Of a stretch of DNA of 36,860 nt, positions 24,561-31,675 are shown piece by piece. Numbering within the stretch: position 1 is the stretch's first letter; every line of letters begins with the position of its first letter. The notes below the pieces were generated by a model that saw only the letters and a program-made list of their open reading frames with translations, had not been told where the DNA came from and did not search any database. The position numbers and the translations under genes are program-made. Source of the DNA: Oscillospiraceae bacterium (lineage in GTDB: Bacteria > Bacillota > Clostridia > Oscillospirales > Oscillospiraceae); assembly GCA_015067935.1 (NCBI GenBank), contig SVLL01000014.1:1-36860 (forward strand), given 5' to 3'.

Positions 24561-26348
24561 TCAGTTTGTGCCTACCCGGCTGTCCTTGCGCTTATCTTCC
24601 TCTGTCAGGTCGGCGTATTTTATCAGATTGTGGTGCATTTTACCCAAATCGTTGCGGCTGCTGCTATCCTTGGAGCCGCTGTACACATAGCCCTCTGAGC
24701 GCATATAGGCGTTCCAGCGGCGATGCTCCAAGGTTTCAATAATGTCCCGCTCCTCGGGCGTCAGGGTTTCCTCCGTCTTGTCCGCCCCGGGGATGCCGCA
24801 CTGAATGCGCGCCTCAATATGGATCGCGGAGGCAATAGACGAGCGATAATTATACTCATAGGTCCAGAAGCTCTCCGTATCTCCCCACTTCTTATGGCGG
24901 CGGATGGCATTGTTCTCCAGCTCGGAATCGATGATTACCCCCTCCGTAAAGGAGCTCTCCAGATCTCCGATAAAGGTAATGTCATAGGGCTGACCCCGAA
25001 AGTTCTTGATGTCTGCCAAGGCATTTTTCTGCCGGGTGTTGTGCACAATGGCCTGAATGACCGGATGGATACCCATCCGCTCAAAATACATCCGCAGGTT
25101 GACCGCGGTCTGCACATTCAGGCTGTCATCTCCCAGCGACACCAGCACATAGGATGCCTTTTTCAGCTTGGCGATTTCCTCGCCAAAGCAGCTGCTGTGC
25201 ACATCCACACCGGGGTGAATGGTGATTTTATACTGGGCCTCTCCGGGGACATAAACGCCGTTGTATTCCTCGTCCATCAATTCCGGTGCGATAGCCGTAA
25301 AGCGTTCCCGGGCAAGGCTGTCCCGGTCGAAGGCGTCGATATAAAGGCTGTAGCCGTCCATCTGACCGAACCAAGCGAGTGCCTTGAGCATCTCCGTGCC
25401 GTGGTTTCCCAAACCCACCACAATGGCGGAAATGCACTTTTTCCCATCTTCCTCTGCCCAAGCACTGCGGAAAATCGTCTGCCCGTCTTCATAGAGCACT
25501 CGGTTGATCAAGGCGCGCACCTCGTGAATCCGACGAACCTTCACAAGGCCCTTGTCAACAGAGGTCAGCAACAGCTCCCCCTCCACCTTGGTGGAGAACA
25601 CATACACATGGGTATTCTTTCTGTTTTTATGACTTTCGATCAGCGTCACTGCCTGATCGATATTTTCCGTTTCATCCTCACCAATGGCGAAAAACCAAAG
25701 AGCCTTGCTCCGGGCGTGTCTTTTGAAATTCACCACCAGAATATCCTTCTTAAAGCAGATCGCCCCCAGCTCCTTGGCCTTTGCCACACGCTCGTAGGAG
25801 CTTTCCTCGTTGTCTTCAAATACATCGGTAAAGACAATAGCTGCTTTTTTGTGGTTTTTCTTAATATCCGTTGCCAGAGCCAAAGCCTTTTCGTTCAGGG
25901 CGGAGAACGCATACACATCCCGGAAAAACGCCCCCAAATACCGAAGATAGGCGGATACATTTTTGAAAAGGGACAGCACAAAGCCAAAGGTCAGGATAGG
26001 AGCCAGCACAAAGAGCATCGCCGTCCACGCCTGATACCATCCGCAGAGCGCAGCCGGGCAGGCAAGCATATTTTCCTGCACCAAACCGAATTCACAGCCT
26101 GCAGCAAACACCTGAATCGCATTGAACACCGCCAGCAGAAACCCACGCCAACCGGAAAGCACCGTTGTTGCCCCGGCTATATGGATGGGGCAAAAGACCG
26201 CCACCGTAGCCAGAAACACCCCGGCAAACAGCAGCTGCAGCAGCTTCGGTCTCTTATTTTTCCATATTTTCCCACCTTTAAAAATCAGTGCAGCCAGCAC
26301 TGCCGCCGCCACACATCCGATGGATACGCCAAAACAAATCGGCCACAT
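24561..26348 (-). CDS. Membrane Rossmann (TrkA/RCK-like) protein with RyR domain, copy 1
   Basis: A 595-residue paralogue of the protein at 18397-21048. Three membrane segments (about 3-23, 38-58, 108-130) precede a Rossmann-like region (VYAFSALNEKALALATDI), a second with VVGLGNHG (about 310-317) and a C-terminal RyR domain (about 540-580) starting LEHRRWNAYMRSEGY. It begins the third transcription unit of the island, behind a near-consensus promoter and an AGGAGAGG site. The two copies bracket the AAA-protease gene, with 21- and 26-base gaps. A TrkA/RCK plus RyR architecture suggests binding of an NAD-like or other nucleotide ligand at the inner membrane face; transport activity is not evident. 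Confidence 0.75.
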   Translation of the reverse strand: MWPICFGVSIGCVAAAVLAALIFKGGKIWKNKRPKLLQLLFAGVFLATVAVFCPIHIAGATTVLSGWRGFLLAVFNAIQVFAAGCEFGLVQENMLACPAALCGWYQAWTAMLFVLAPILTFGFVLSLFKNVSAYLRYLGAFFRDVYAFSALNEKALALATDIKKNHKKAAIVFTDVFEDNEESSYERVAKAKELGAICFKKDILVVNFKRHARSKALWFFAIGEDETENIDQAVTLIESHKNRKNTHVYVFSTKVEGELLLTSVDKGLVKVRRIHEVRALINRVLYEDGQTIFRSAWAEEDGKKCISAIVVGLGNHGTEMLKALAWFGQMDGYSLYIDAFDRDSLARERFTAIAPELMDEEYNGVYVPGEAQYKITIHPGVDVHSSCFGEEIAKLKKASYVLVSLGDDSLNVQTAVNLRMYFERMGIHPVIQAIVHNTRQKNALADIKNFRGQPYDITFIGDLESSFTEGVIIDSELENNAIRRHKKWGDTESFWTYEYNYRSSIASAIHIEARIQCGIPGADKTEETLTPEERDIIETLEHRRWNAYMRSEGYVYSGSKDSSSRNDLGKMHHNLIKYADLTEEDKRKDSRVGTN

Positions 26349-26387
26349 AGCGATACCTCTCCTATCTTAATCGAATAAGCTTCTTTC

Positions 26388-26416
26388 ATTATACTATCCA
26401 CGGCGGATGCCGTCAA
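26388..26416 (-). promoter_or_regulatory. Near-consensus SigA promoter of the RyR-AAA-RyR-DnaA-like unit
   Basis: TTGACG (26416-26411) and TATAAT (26393-26388) on the minus strand are separated by exactly 17 bases. Transcription would begin near 26381, 33 bases before the RyR gene. This makes the last four island genes a separate, probably strongly expressed unit. Confidence 0.85.
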
Positions 26417-26430
26417 TGATTATTTCGAAA

Positions 26431-26462
26431 AGCACAACCCCGAAGAGCGAGCTCTCCGGGGT
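26431..26462 (-). terminator. Probable terminator after the CARF nuclease gene
   Basis: On the minus strand a stem of about 11 base pairs (ACCCCGGAGAGC with GCTCTTCGGGGT, one mismatch) lies just after the CARF nuclease stop and is followed by a T-rich but interrupted tail. It sits between the second and third transcription units. Confidence 0.65.
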
Positions 26463-26472
26463 AACTATGCAC

Positions 26473-27732
26473 TTACTTGTCCCAAAGGTTTCCCAGAAGA
26501 CGGATCAGCTCCTCGTCCTCCATATCCTGTATTTCTTCGATCAGCTCGATATCCATATCCTTCGCCCGCTGCCGCAGATGCTTGCCGGAATCTCCCTGAA
26601 ACTCCAATGCCGTAGCCACCAGTGCTTTCTTGGAATACTCCCCGCCGAAACGCTCTGCCACCGTATTGAGCTTATAAAGCTCTTCGGTTTTCACCAGACC
26701 GTTTTTGCAGGAGATAAAAACGGGAATTACACCGTGCATCAGGAAAATGTCGATTTCGTTTTCCGTGTCGTACCGCTCCCGGTCGTCCATTTCCCGCAGG
26801 TCTCCGTCCCAATCCATCACCACGCCGTTGAGGGCATCGTTGTAGACGGGATTTCCCTTCTTGTCCACCGCCTTTTGGGCCGCGGCAAAAACCTTCATCT
26901 CCAGCACCTGCCCTGCCTTGGTCAGGCACCGCTTCACCTGCTTATTTTTATAGGAAACAATGAGCCGCTGACCGTTTTCCTCCCGAAAGAAGGTCAGCAG
27001 TTTTTCCCGGAGCAGGTCCTGCACAATGTCCGTAATATGGCTGTAGTAGATTTTTCCGCCGGAAAGCTGCTCTTTGATATCCTCAATGGATGCGGTGGTG
27101 GTCAAGCCGTCGTCGCTCACCTGACCGACCTTCTCCGCTGCTGCAAAAATACCCATCTGGATATTCCACAGCCGCACATTCTCCTTGCAGATACCCCACA
27201 TCAGGTCAATATCCCAGAGAAATTCCTCATTGAGATCCCATTTGTAGGTGCGCTCCTCCCATGCCTCACCGTACTGGATGCCGCCGCCATAGATACAAAT
27301 ATGCTCCTGGGCGGTCAGCATCGGCGGTTCCAGATAGATGGTGTTGCCGTCCATATCACAATCATAGACCGCATTGTTGTGCAGATTGAACTTGTGGATC
27401 TGGATGTTCTGCTCCGGATGCCGCTCCCGGAATACGCCCAGAGCCATCAGCAGCAGCTCGTCGCCGCCGGTGATGTCAAACACGCAGTCTTCGTAAGCAG
27501 CCAACAGCTTTTCCAGCACGCTTACCGCATGTTCCAGATCGTTCCGCGGCGTGCTTTTGTAGTCAAACTGAACCTGCTGGCCCCGGTCCGCAAACAGCTT
27601 TTCATAGACCTGAATTTTCTTTTTCATTTCTTTGGAATCGTTGCCGATGAAGATCACCCGTTCCGGTGCACGGCTCAGGCAGCTGCAAACATTCCGGGTT
27701 GCATTTTTGTCAAAAAATTCGATGTATGTCAT
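26473..27732 (-). CDS. CARF-domain PD-(D/E)XK nuclease, Card1/Can2-like (DUF1887)
   Basis: A 419-residue protein with the layout of Card1/Can2, the cyclic-tetra-adenylate-activated nucleases of type III CRISPR systems. The N-terminal CARF domain (about 1-150) has VIFIGND and the ligand-site-like loop DITGGDELLLMA (about 86-97). A winged-helix linker (about 185-270) is followed by a restriction-endonuclease fold with Glu278 (LEMKVFAAAQK), Asp328 in NEIDIFL and Lys343 in FISCKNG, i.e. a complete PD-(D/E)XK site. There is no CRISPR array, Cas10 or other cas gene in the window, so the activating nucleotide must come from elsewhere. It is the last gene of the sigma-led unit, behind a hairpin. Confidence 0.82.
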   Translation of the reverse strand: MTYIEFFDKNATRNVCSCLSRAPERVIFIGNDSKEMKKKIQVYEKLFADRGQQVQFDYKSTPRNDLEHAVSVLEKLLAAYEDCVFDITGGDELLLMALGVFRERHPEQNIQIHKFNLHNNAVYDCDMDGNTIYLEPPMLTAQEHICIYGGGIQYGEAWEERTYKWDLNEEFLWDIDLMWGICKENVRLWNIQMGIFAAAEKVGQVSDDGLTTTASIEDIKEQLSGGKIYYSHITDIVQDLLREKLLTFFREENGQRLIVSYKNKQVKRCLTKAGQVLEMKVFAAAQKAVDKKGNPVYNDALNGVVMDWDGDLREMDDRERYDTENEIDIFLMHGVIPVFISCKNGLVKTEELYKLNTVAERFGGEYSKKALVATALEFQGDSGKHLRQRAKDMDIELIEEIQDMEDEELIRLLGNLWDK

Positions 27733-27750
27733 ATTTCCCCCGTATGCGTC

Positions 27751-27780
27751 TTAAGCCCCGAGGGAAACCTCGGGGCTTAA
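27751..27780. repeat. Intercistronic 13-bp perfect hairpin before the CARF nuclease
   Basis: TTAAGCCCCGAGG and CCTCGGGGCTTAA pair perfectly around a four-base loop, between the YbjN-like gene and the nuclease ribosome binding site. There is no T-tract on the minus strand, so it is more likely an RNA-stability or translation-tuning element that lowers or separates nuclease expression from the upstream genes. Confidence 0.6.
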
Positions 27781-27789
27781 AGCAAGCAT

Positions 27790-28263
27790 TTAATCCATAT
27801 TGATAAAATTCTCGATGGAGATCATACCCTTTTCCAGCGCGAGGAAACGGTCATTGTACTTATCCACCATAGCGCAGGAGCAGGAGATCATATACTGCAG
27901 AACGCCTTCGCTGATCTGGCTGCCTCTGTAGCTGGCCACCAGCCGGAATGCAATGCCGCCGGTGCTGATGTCATAATCAAAGCTGCCGTCAGCCATACCG
28001 AAGGAAGCGGAGCAGGCGGCGATTGCGCCCTCCATACGCTTATTTTCGCTCATCTTGAAGGGGAAGGGGGACAACACGGTAACCAGCTCTTTTTGCGGCT
28101 CCACGAGCACTGCCATCTGCAGAGGGATGTCGTCGCCGTTGACCACAAAACGCACTGCCATATCTTCTTCAACCTTTTCGTATGTCCAGTTTCTGTTGTC
28201 CACAGCAGTACACAGCAATTCATAGACCTGCTGTGCCCGGGCCATTTTCATTTCGTCAGCCAT
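27790..28263 (-). CDS. YbjN-like protein, copy 1
   Basis: A 157-residue acidic cytoplasmic protein of the YbjN/type III-secretion-chaperone-like fold. The pattern of alternating strands and helices (NRNWTYEKVEEDMAVRFVVNGDDIPLQMAVLVEP, then YDISTGGIAFRLV) is typical, and the C-terminal helix includes DKYNDRFLALEKGMISIENF. It is a paralogue of its neighbour at 28280-28759, which is 16 bases upstream. Such proteins bind partner peptides; here the partners may be the sigma factor or the sensors. GGAGG precedes the ATG. Confidence 0.75.
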   Translation of the reverse strand: MADEMKMARAQQVYELLCTAVDNRNWTYEKVEEDMAVRFVVNGDDIPLQMAVLVEPQKELVTVLSPFPFKMSENKRMEGAIAACSASFGMADGSFDYDISTGGIAFRLVASYRGSQISEGVLQYMISCSCAMVDKYNDRFLALEKGMISIENFINMD

Positions 28264-28279
28264 CGTAACATCCTCCTTC

Positions 28280-28759
28280 TCAATGATTCAGCGCATCCAG
28301 AAACTGTCCGATGGTAATCATACCCTTGCCCAGCATCAGGAATTTGTCGTTGTATTCATCCACAGTATTGCAGGTAGCCATCAGCATATAGAAGAACAAT
28401 TCTTCACCGATCTGACTTTCAATAAAGTTGTTGGTCATCCGGTAGAAAAGATGGCCGGTGCTCAGATCGAAATCGAAGCAGCCGTGAGCCAGCATATTAT
28501 TGATAACGCTCACAGCCACAGCCGTATCCAGCCGCTTGTCCTCCGGGATCACACCGGGCAGATGGGAGAAAACCATAATCAGCATTCTCTCTGCATCGAT
28601 CGCCAGCGTCAGATCGATGGGCAGGTCATCGCCCCGCGCACCGCACTTCAGCCTCAGCTTTTCATCGTCTCTTGCATAGTGCCATCCGTTATTGTCCAAA
28701 GTCCGGCACATAGTTTCAAAGGTAGCCTTCGCCAGATTCATATCCTGCCAATCAGCCAT
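28280..28759 (-). CDS. YbjN-like protein, copy 2
   Basis: A 159-residue paralogue of the preceding entry. Both share the order W(T/H)Y, a GDD(I/L)P strand, FD(Y/F)D(I/L)STG, and a C-terminal VD(K/E)YNDKFL...GMI(S/T)I. The pair probably arose by tandem duplication and may form a heterodimeric chaperone. It follows the anti-sigma-like gene by 35 bases and lies in the same unit. Confidence 0.75.
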   Translation of the reverse strand: MADWQDMNLAKATFETMCRTLDNNGWHYARDDEKLRLKCGARGDDLPIDLTLAIDAERMLIMVFSHLPGVIPEDKRLDTAVAVSVINNMLAHGCFDFDLSTGHLFYRMTNNFIESQIGEELFFYMLMATCNTVDEYNDKFLMLGKGMITIGQFLDALNH

Positions 28760-28794
28760 AGTAATCTCTCCAATCTGTTATTATTCAAAAGCAA

Positions 28795-29094
28795 TTATGC
28801 GTAGCCGTCATACTCATCCTGCTGTGTGGGTTTTTCCGACGCCACCAGCGGAAGGTCCGCATTTTTCGCATTGTTGGCACTACGCACTTTGTTGATAACG
28901 AACTTTCTGAAATCGTCGCTTCCATGTAGTCTGGCAAACTCGTCGTGGATCATCTGAAATGCCTGCACATATCTGAGACATTGGTCACAATCACGAATAT
29001 GCTCATTCACGGTAGCGGAAAGCATCAACGCGTCAGCGTCCAGCTTAGTCAATGAAACGAAATCAATCATTTCATCAACAGTTAGATGCTTCAT
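28795..29094 (-). CDS. Zinc-finger anti-sigma-like protein
   Basis: A 99-residue protein with an HxxxCxxC motif (His32, Cys36, Cys39: NEHIRDCDQCL) inside a short helical domain, the signature of zf-HC2/ZAS anti-sigma factors. It has no membrane segment, so it would be a soluble, possibly redox-sensitive inhibitor. The start at 29094 has GGGAGGGG upstream and overlaps the sigma gene end by 20 bases, the usual coupling of sigma and anti-sigma pairs. A longer version reading back into the sigma gene is unlikely. Confidence 0.7.
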   Translation of the reverse strand: MKHLTVDEMIDFVSLTKLDADALMLSATVNEHIRDCDQCLRYVQAFQMIHDEFARLHGSDDFRKFVINKVRSANNAKNADLPLVASEKPTQQDEYDGYA

Positions 29095-30022
29095 CTCCGC
29101 CCCTCCCTTTCTTGCCCCCGTCATCCTCCGGAGTTTTTTCATCCCCGGGTTTTTCCGGGGATTGTTCATCCTTTTCAGACATGGGATCAGGTTCCTCTTC
29201 GCCCATTTCGCGGCGGACAATATCGTTCATCCGATTCATCCAGTCGCTGATGGACTTTTTGCCGGAAACCTCTCCCTTGTTCTTCATGAAGAACGCTTTG
29301 TATTGCGTTTCACCATATGTAACGCCGTCGCGCCGCTTTTTTCGCAAAGCGGTGCGGATTTTTGCATCCTGCGTCTGGGTAATCACCAGCCACGGGATGC
29401 TGACAGAGGCATCCAACAGCATATTGTACATCTCATCCAGAGTCTTGTTTTCAAAGGCCGCCAGAATCAATTTGTTGGATTCGATCTTGGTAGCGTCATT
29501 GTCAAACATAAACAGACAATGGGCCAGCCAAGTCAGAACCTTGTAGATATTCACGCTGGAGGAAAGCACGATGTTGAACGCCTGCATAAGCTTTTCCACT
29601 CGTTCGGCATTCTGGTCATCGTCGCCGTTGTTCCGATCGGGCAGATTCTCCACCAGGGGGTCCTCCATATCTGCCGTCTTGAAATCGATTTTCCGCACAT
29701 TGTTGGCGAAATCCTTCTTCAGGTTTTCTGCCACGCGGAACAGCCAGTCCTCAAAGCCCTCGGGGTCATTGTTGTAGGGACCGCTCACGCCGCTGCGGCG
29801 CAGGAAATAGGGAATGGTCGTCTTGATCAGACGCACATGAATTTCCTGCATAATGTCATCTTCATATCCTCTTCCCTTGAGGGTCTCGTCGCTGCTACAC
29901 CAATTCTTCACCGTGCTGCGCAGGGTCTTTTCCGCGATCTGCGCCAACATTTCGTAAGAAATGGGCTTCTGGTCCAGCATCTGGCTGGCCATGGTTTCAA
30001 ACTCTTCTCTTGTAAAACGCAT
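29075..30022 (-). CDS. Sigma-70-family factor, divergent
   Basis: A 315-residue protein. The N-terminal part resembles region 2 of sigma-70 factors (YEDDIMQEIHVRLIKTTIPYF, then FEDWLFRVAENLKKDF), while the C-terminal part does not show a clear region 4 and ends in a highly charged low-complexity tail (about residues 270-315). I start it at 30022 (MRFTREEF); an ATG at 30034 is also possible. It is first in the second transcription unit, with the anti-sigma-like gene overlapping its end. A lost or degenerate region 4 would leave promoter recognition unclear, so it could also be a sigma-derived regulator. Confidence 0.68.
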   Translation of the reverse strand: MRFTREEFETMASQMLDQKPISYEMLAQIAEKTLRSTVKNWCSSDETLKGRGYEDDIMQEIHVRLIKTTIPYFLRRSGVSGPYNNDPEGFEDWLFRVAENLKKDFANNVRKIDFKTADMEDPLVENLPDRNNGDDDQNAERVEKLMQAFNIVLSSSVNIYKVLTWLAHCLFMFDNDATKIESNKLILAAFENKTLDEMYNMLLDASVSIPWLVITQTQDAKIRTALRKKRRDGVTYGETQYKAFFMKNKGEVSGKKSISDWMNRMNDIVRREMGEEEPDPMSEKDEQSPEKPGDEKTPEDDGGKKGRGGDEASNC

Positions 30023-30081
30023 CTCAACCACCATCCTTCTTCGGACTTGCGTTTTCTTCTTACACACTCACGAACAAATCT

Positions 30082-30110
30082 ACTATAGCATATCAAACGG
30101 GGGAAATCAA
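30082..30110 (-). promoter_or_regulatory. SigA-type promoter of the sigma-led unit
   Basis: TTGATT (30110-30105) and TATAGT (30087-30082) on the minus strand are 17 bases apart, giving a start near 30075 and a leader of about 50 bases. It begins a transcript running through the anti-sigma-like, two YbjN-like and CARF nuclease genes. Confidence 0.75.
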
Positions 30111-30233
30111 GGAATCAAAGGGTGTAAAATGTCAAATATTCAGACTTTTTTGGGGTATTTGGCCAAAACCTCCAAGAATTCGACCGCAATACAAGAATTT
30201 TTGTCTGTCATTTGAAAACACTCCACACGCGCG

Positions 30234-30268
30234 TCAAACACGCACCCATATAAAGAGCGCGTGTTTGA
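30234..30268. repeat. Inverted repeat upstream of the sigma promoter
   Basis: TCAAACACGC (30234-30243) and GCGTGTTTGA (30259-30268) form a perfect 10-base inverted repeat with a 15-base AT-rich spacer. It lies about 125 bases upstream of the -35 box of the sigma unit. It could be an operator or a factor-independent RNA hairpin; no T-tract follows. The remainder of 30111-30233 shows nothing I can assign. Confidence 0.5.
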
Positions 30269-30304
30269 ACTTATCGGGGGGAATTTGCAATTGATCATCG
30301 GCAT

Positions 30305-30331
30305 CGCCTTGTGGGGGACAATCACAAGGCG
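30305..30331. repeat. Hairpin overlapping the stop codon of the NADAR gene
   Basis: CGCCTTGTG and CACAAGGCG pair perfectly (9 bases) across a 9-base loop, at the very 3' end of the NADAR gene. It lacks a T-tract. Together with the inverted repeat at 30234-30268 it may form the 3' end of the first transcription unit. Confidence 0.45.
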
Positions 30332-30957
30332 CACAGCTGCGCGAATGTGACCGGTCCGCTCAGTACACCTGCTCTGGTCATGCCCACAAAAACAGCCGCG
30401 GTGCGGGCCTGACAGTTCAAGGATACCTTCGGATTGAACTCGATGTCCGTAAAGGCATCGTATTCCAAAATCTGCGCTGCCACCTCAGGATTCTCCTGCA
30501 GGGCAGATATGTACAGCCAGTCATAAAACGCATTCGTCGGCCGGAGCGGATAGGATTCTCCTTCAAAGAAGAAACCCGTCAGCGCACCGGAGCTCTGCAG
30601 CCGTCGGTCCAGCTTTGCCTCCTTGGGGGTCACCGTAAGCAAGTCCTGATAGGGACCGCCGCCGGAAAAGCACTTGCCTGCCTGATACACATTCTCCACG
30701 GTCAACTGCTGATCAAGTGAAGGGACATACTTTCTCAGATAAAAGGCACTCAGGCTGACGCCGAGAGGTACCGTCGATTTACTGGATGCCTCCAGAATCC
30801 GCATCCCGGGACATTGGGCGGCAAAGGCCTTATGAATCTCCGCCACATTCCGTCTTTTCTGGGTTGCGTTTAAGGCTCCGTGCCAAGGGAATTCCACATT
30901 CACTTGTTTGAAATACGGTGCTTCGCTGATTGCCGTGAAAACAGGTCTCACTGCCAT
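30322..30957 (-). CDS. NADAR-family protein (DarT1-associated antitoxin-like)
   Basis: A 211-residue protein recognised as the NADAR type found as antitoxin beside DarT1 toxins (MAVRPVF...; ASSKSTVPLGVSLSAFYL; YPLRPTNAFYDWLYI; EYDAFTDIEFNPKVSLNCQARTAAVFV). Such NADAR proteins remove ADP-ribose from nucleic acid bases, chiefly guanosine. No DarT or other ADP-ribosyltransferase gene is in the window, so it is an orphan here. The start at 30957 has GGAGGGG; upstream is a 146-base AT-rich gap, so it could have a separate promoter. It is the last gene before the sigma unit. Confidence 0.8.
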   Translation of the reverse strand: MAVRPVFTAISEAPYFKQVNVEFPWHGALNATQKRRNVAEIHKAFAAQCPGMRILEASSKSTVPLGVSLSAFYLRKYVPSLDQQLTVENVYQAGKCFSGGGPYQDLLTVTPKEAKLDRRLQSSGALTGFFFEGESYPLRPTNAFYDWLYISALQENPEVAAQILEYDAFTDIEFNPKVSLNCQARTAAVFVGMTRAGVLSGPVTFAQLCAL

Positions 30958-31103
30958 AAAAACCCCTCCATTCTTCCTGTCTAATACAGAAAACGGAAAA
31001 AATATCGTTTTTTTCGCAGGATTTCCCAAAAATTTTTAAAAATATTTATTTTTCTTTTCGTTCAAGAATGTAATACCCCGTCGAAAGGCGCAAATGATAA
31101 GTC

Positions 31104-31664
31104 TTATTCATCGTCATCCTCAAACAAAGGATCGTACAGCTTCTTGATTTCGGCATCCTTGTCGCCGGAATCGGATATTTTCCGACGCATTACCGCTCTG
31201 CGCTTTTCCATCTCCACCAGTGCCAGCACCTGCACTGTTCTTTTTGATACTGTGAGGAAATACAGCTCATCCACCTGATAGATCAGCTTGTGTTTCAAAA
31301 GGGTGCTGATTGCCTCGTCGGTGTCCTCATCACCGTGAATTGCCCGTTCCAGCTCTCGCTTGGTCGCACCGGCTCCCTCCTGCTTTTCCAGACAGGTCAG
31401 GGCCAGAATACAATCGTTGGTCATATTCAAATACAGCTTGTCCACCTCGCTGCGCTGCACCTTTCGCAGACAGAGCTGCTTGTGCCGTACGGCGTAACGA
31501 ATGCCCTCGGCATTCGTATCCACCCAGCCGCGATTCTGCAGCTGCTGCAGAAACTGCTTGGCCTCGGTGTAGGTCATATCATAATTCAGCTGCAGCCACG
31601 GGATGGTAACATACTTTTCCCCTTTCAGGGCTTCCTGAATCTGCAGTGCATTGGTTTTTCGCAT
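31104..31664 (-). CDS. Winged-helix protein of unknown function
   Basis: A 186-residue acidic protein. The N-terminal 55 residues form a winged helix resembling the FtsK gamma domain (TIPWLQLNYDMTYTEAKQFLQQLQNRGWVD); a second such unit may follow (ECLEKQ.. type, about residues 90-135). A charged C-terminus ends in FEDDDE. It follows the VirD4-like ATPase by 11 bases with its own GGAGGTG, so DNA-recognition partner of that ATPase is a reasonable guess. I do not recognise a named family. Confidence 0.65.
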   Translation of the reverse strand: MRKTNALQIQEALKGEKYVTIPWLQLNYDMTYTEAKQFLQQLQNRGWVDTNAEGIRYAVRHKQLCLRKVQRSEVDKLYLNMTNDCILALTCLEKQEGAGATKRELERAIHGDEDTDEAISTLLKHKLIYQVDELYFLTVSKRTVQVLALVEMEKRRAVMRRKISDSGDKDAEIKKLYDPLFEDDDE

Positions 31665-31675
31665 ACTGCACCTCC

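Noticed and set aside
27751..27780. Rho-independent terminator before the CARF nuclease
   Set aside because: The stem is strong but no T-tract follows on the minus strand, and the nuclease has no promoter of its own that I can see.
30957..31103. Separate promoter for the NADAR gene
   Set aside because: A TTGGGA / GATATT pair with 17-base spacing exists on the minus strand, but the region is so AT-rich that chance matches are expected.
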